Shown here: one piece after another, positions 53,301 to 53,338 of the stretch
Numbering within the stretch: position 1 is the first letter of the stretch
How the letters are laid out: each line of letters starts with the position of its first letter
Source of the DNA: Mangrovibacterium marinum
GTDB lineage: Bacteria > Bacteroidota > Bacteroidia > Bacteroidales > Prolixibacteraceae
Length of the DNA: 53,338 nucleotides
Direction of reading: 5' to 3'
Assembly (NCBI RefSeq): GCF_003046625.1
Contig: NZ_QAAD01000024.1
Coordinates: forward strand, 1 to 53,338
Made by a program: the position numbers and the translations under genes
The notes under the pieces: model-generated
The model's input: only the letters and a program-made list of their open reading frames with translations
The model's database searches: none
Told to the model about the DNA's origin: nothing

Positions 53301-53338
53301 ATGAATCCTGTCGAAGAATTCCCAAGAATCATTGAGCG
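53301..53338 (+). CDS. Possible start of a gene cut by the window end
   Basis: ATG at 53301 opens M-N-P-V-E-E-F-P-R-I-I-E without a stop to the last base. Twelve codons are too few to recognise a family. The upstream AT-rich stretch is consistent with a start but decisive signals are absent. Confidence 0.3.
   Translation, partial: MNPVEEFPRIIE

Noticed and set aside
1-53338. tRNA or rRNA genes, phage or insertion sequence genes
   Set aside because: No cloverleaf, rRNA-like stretch, transposase or integrase was found on reading the window.

Overview
The window looks like chromosomal DNA of a member of the Bacteroidota, probably an anaerobic or facultative, salt-adapted Bacteroidia of the Marinilabiliales/Prolixibacteraceae type. 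This is an inference from gene content. Supporting signs are several TAnnTTTG promoter boxes, a Bacteroidota-type putative porin, the purH-mreB-mreC-mreD-mrdA-rodA order, a small glycine-rich RRM protein next to a cold shock protein, a kamA-ablB pair (N-acetyl-beta-lysine osmolyte), an oxygen-sensitive glycyl radical enzyme and an eight-heme cytochrome.

Layout. 1-2874: a gene-free leader, then an octaheme cytochrome/TPR protein. 3071-4576: two small AT-rich modules (a ParDE toxin-antitoxin pair and a SIMPL-domain gene), each followed on the minus strand by related short repeats, like gene cassettes. 4577-8727: kamA-ablB and two tiny downstream genes, flanked by two copies of a composite tandem-repeat element. 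8728-13742: a barrel-like protein, a phosphoesterase lipoprotein, purT, a serine hydrolase lipoprotein, a possible thiamin-binding protein and a methyltransferase. 14204-17585: a HypD-like glycyl radical enzyme and its activase. 17662-24847: a five-gene minus-strand operon (receiver protein, HEAT membrane protein, GT2 synthase, TPR/YaiO barrel, DUF4838/discoidin protein) that reads as an undescribed synthase-dependent exopolysaccharide machine. 25267-32568: the rod-shape operon behind purH. 32923-37428: rsmA, mgtE, a retropepsin-like protease, rimK and an AstE-like deacylase. 37620-45579: a flippase-like protein, a LolC/E-FtsX permease, a Nudix hydrolase, a MltF-like transglycosylase, a porin and a tandem Usp protein. 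45934-51706: parE-parC-aroK-walJ. 51840-52401: cold shock and RRM proteins. The last 900 bases are gene-poor, with three copies of a palindromic repeat and the first codons of a gene cut by the window edge.

How the genes work together. The most interesting set is the receiver/HEAT/GT2/YaiO/DUF4838 operon. A cytoplasmic-membrane processive glycosyltransferase would make a polymer, a TPR-barrel would export it through the outer membrane, an exported glycosidase-like protein would trim or bind it, and a receiver with no output domain could control it through the HEAT protein. The rimK region pairs a glutamate ligase with two candidate hydrolases of its products. Coordinates were checked against the sequence. 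Functions rest on recognised motifs and family memory, not on database searches.
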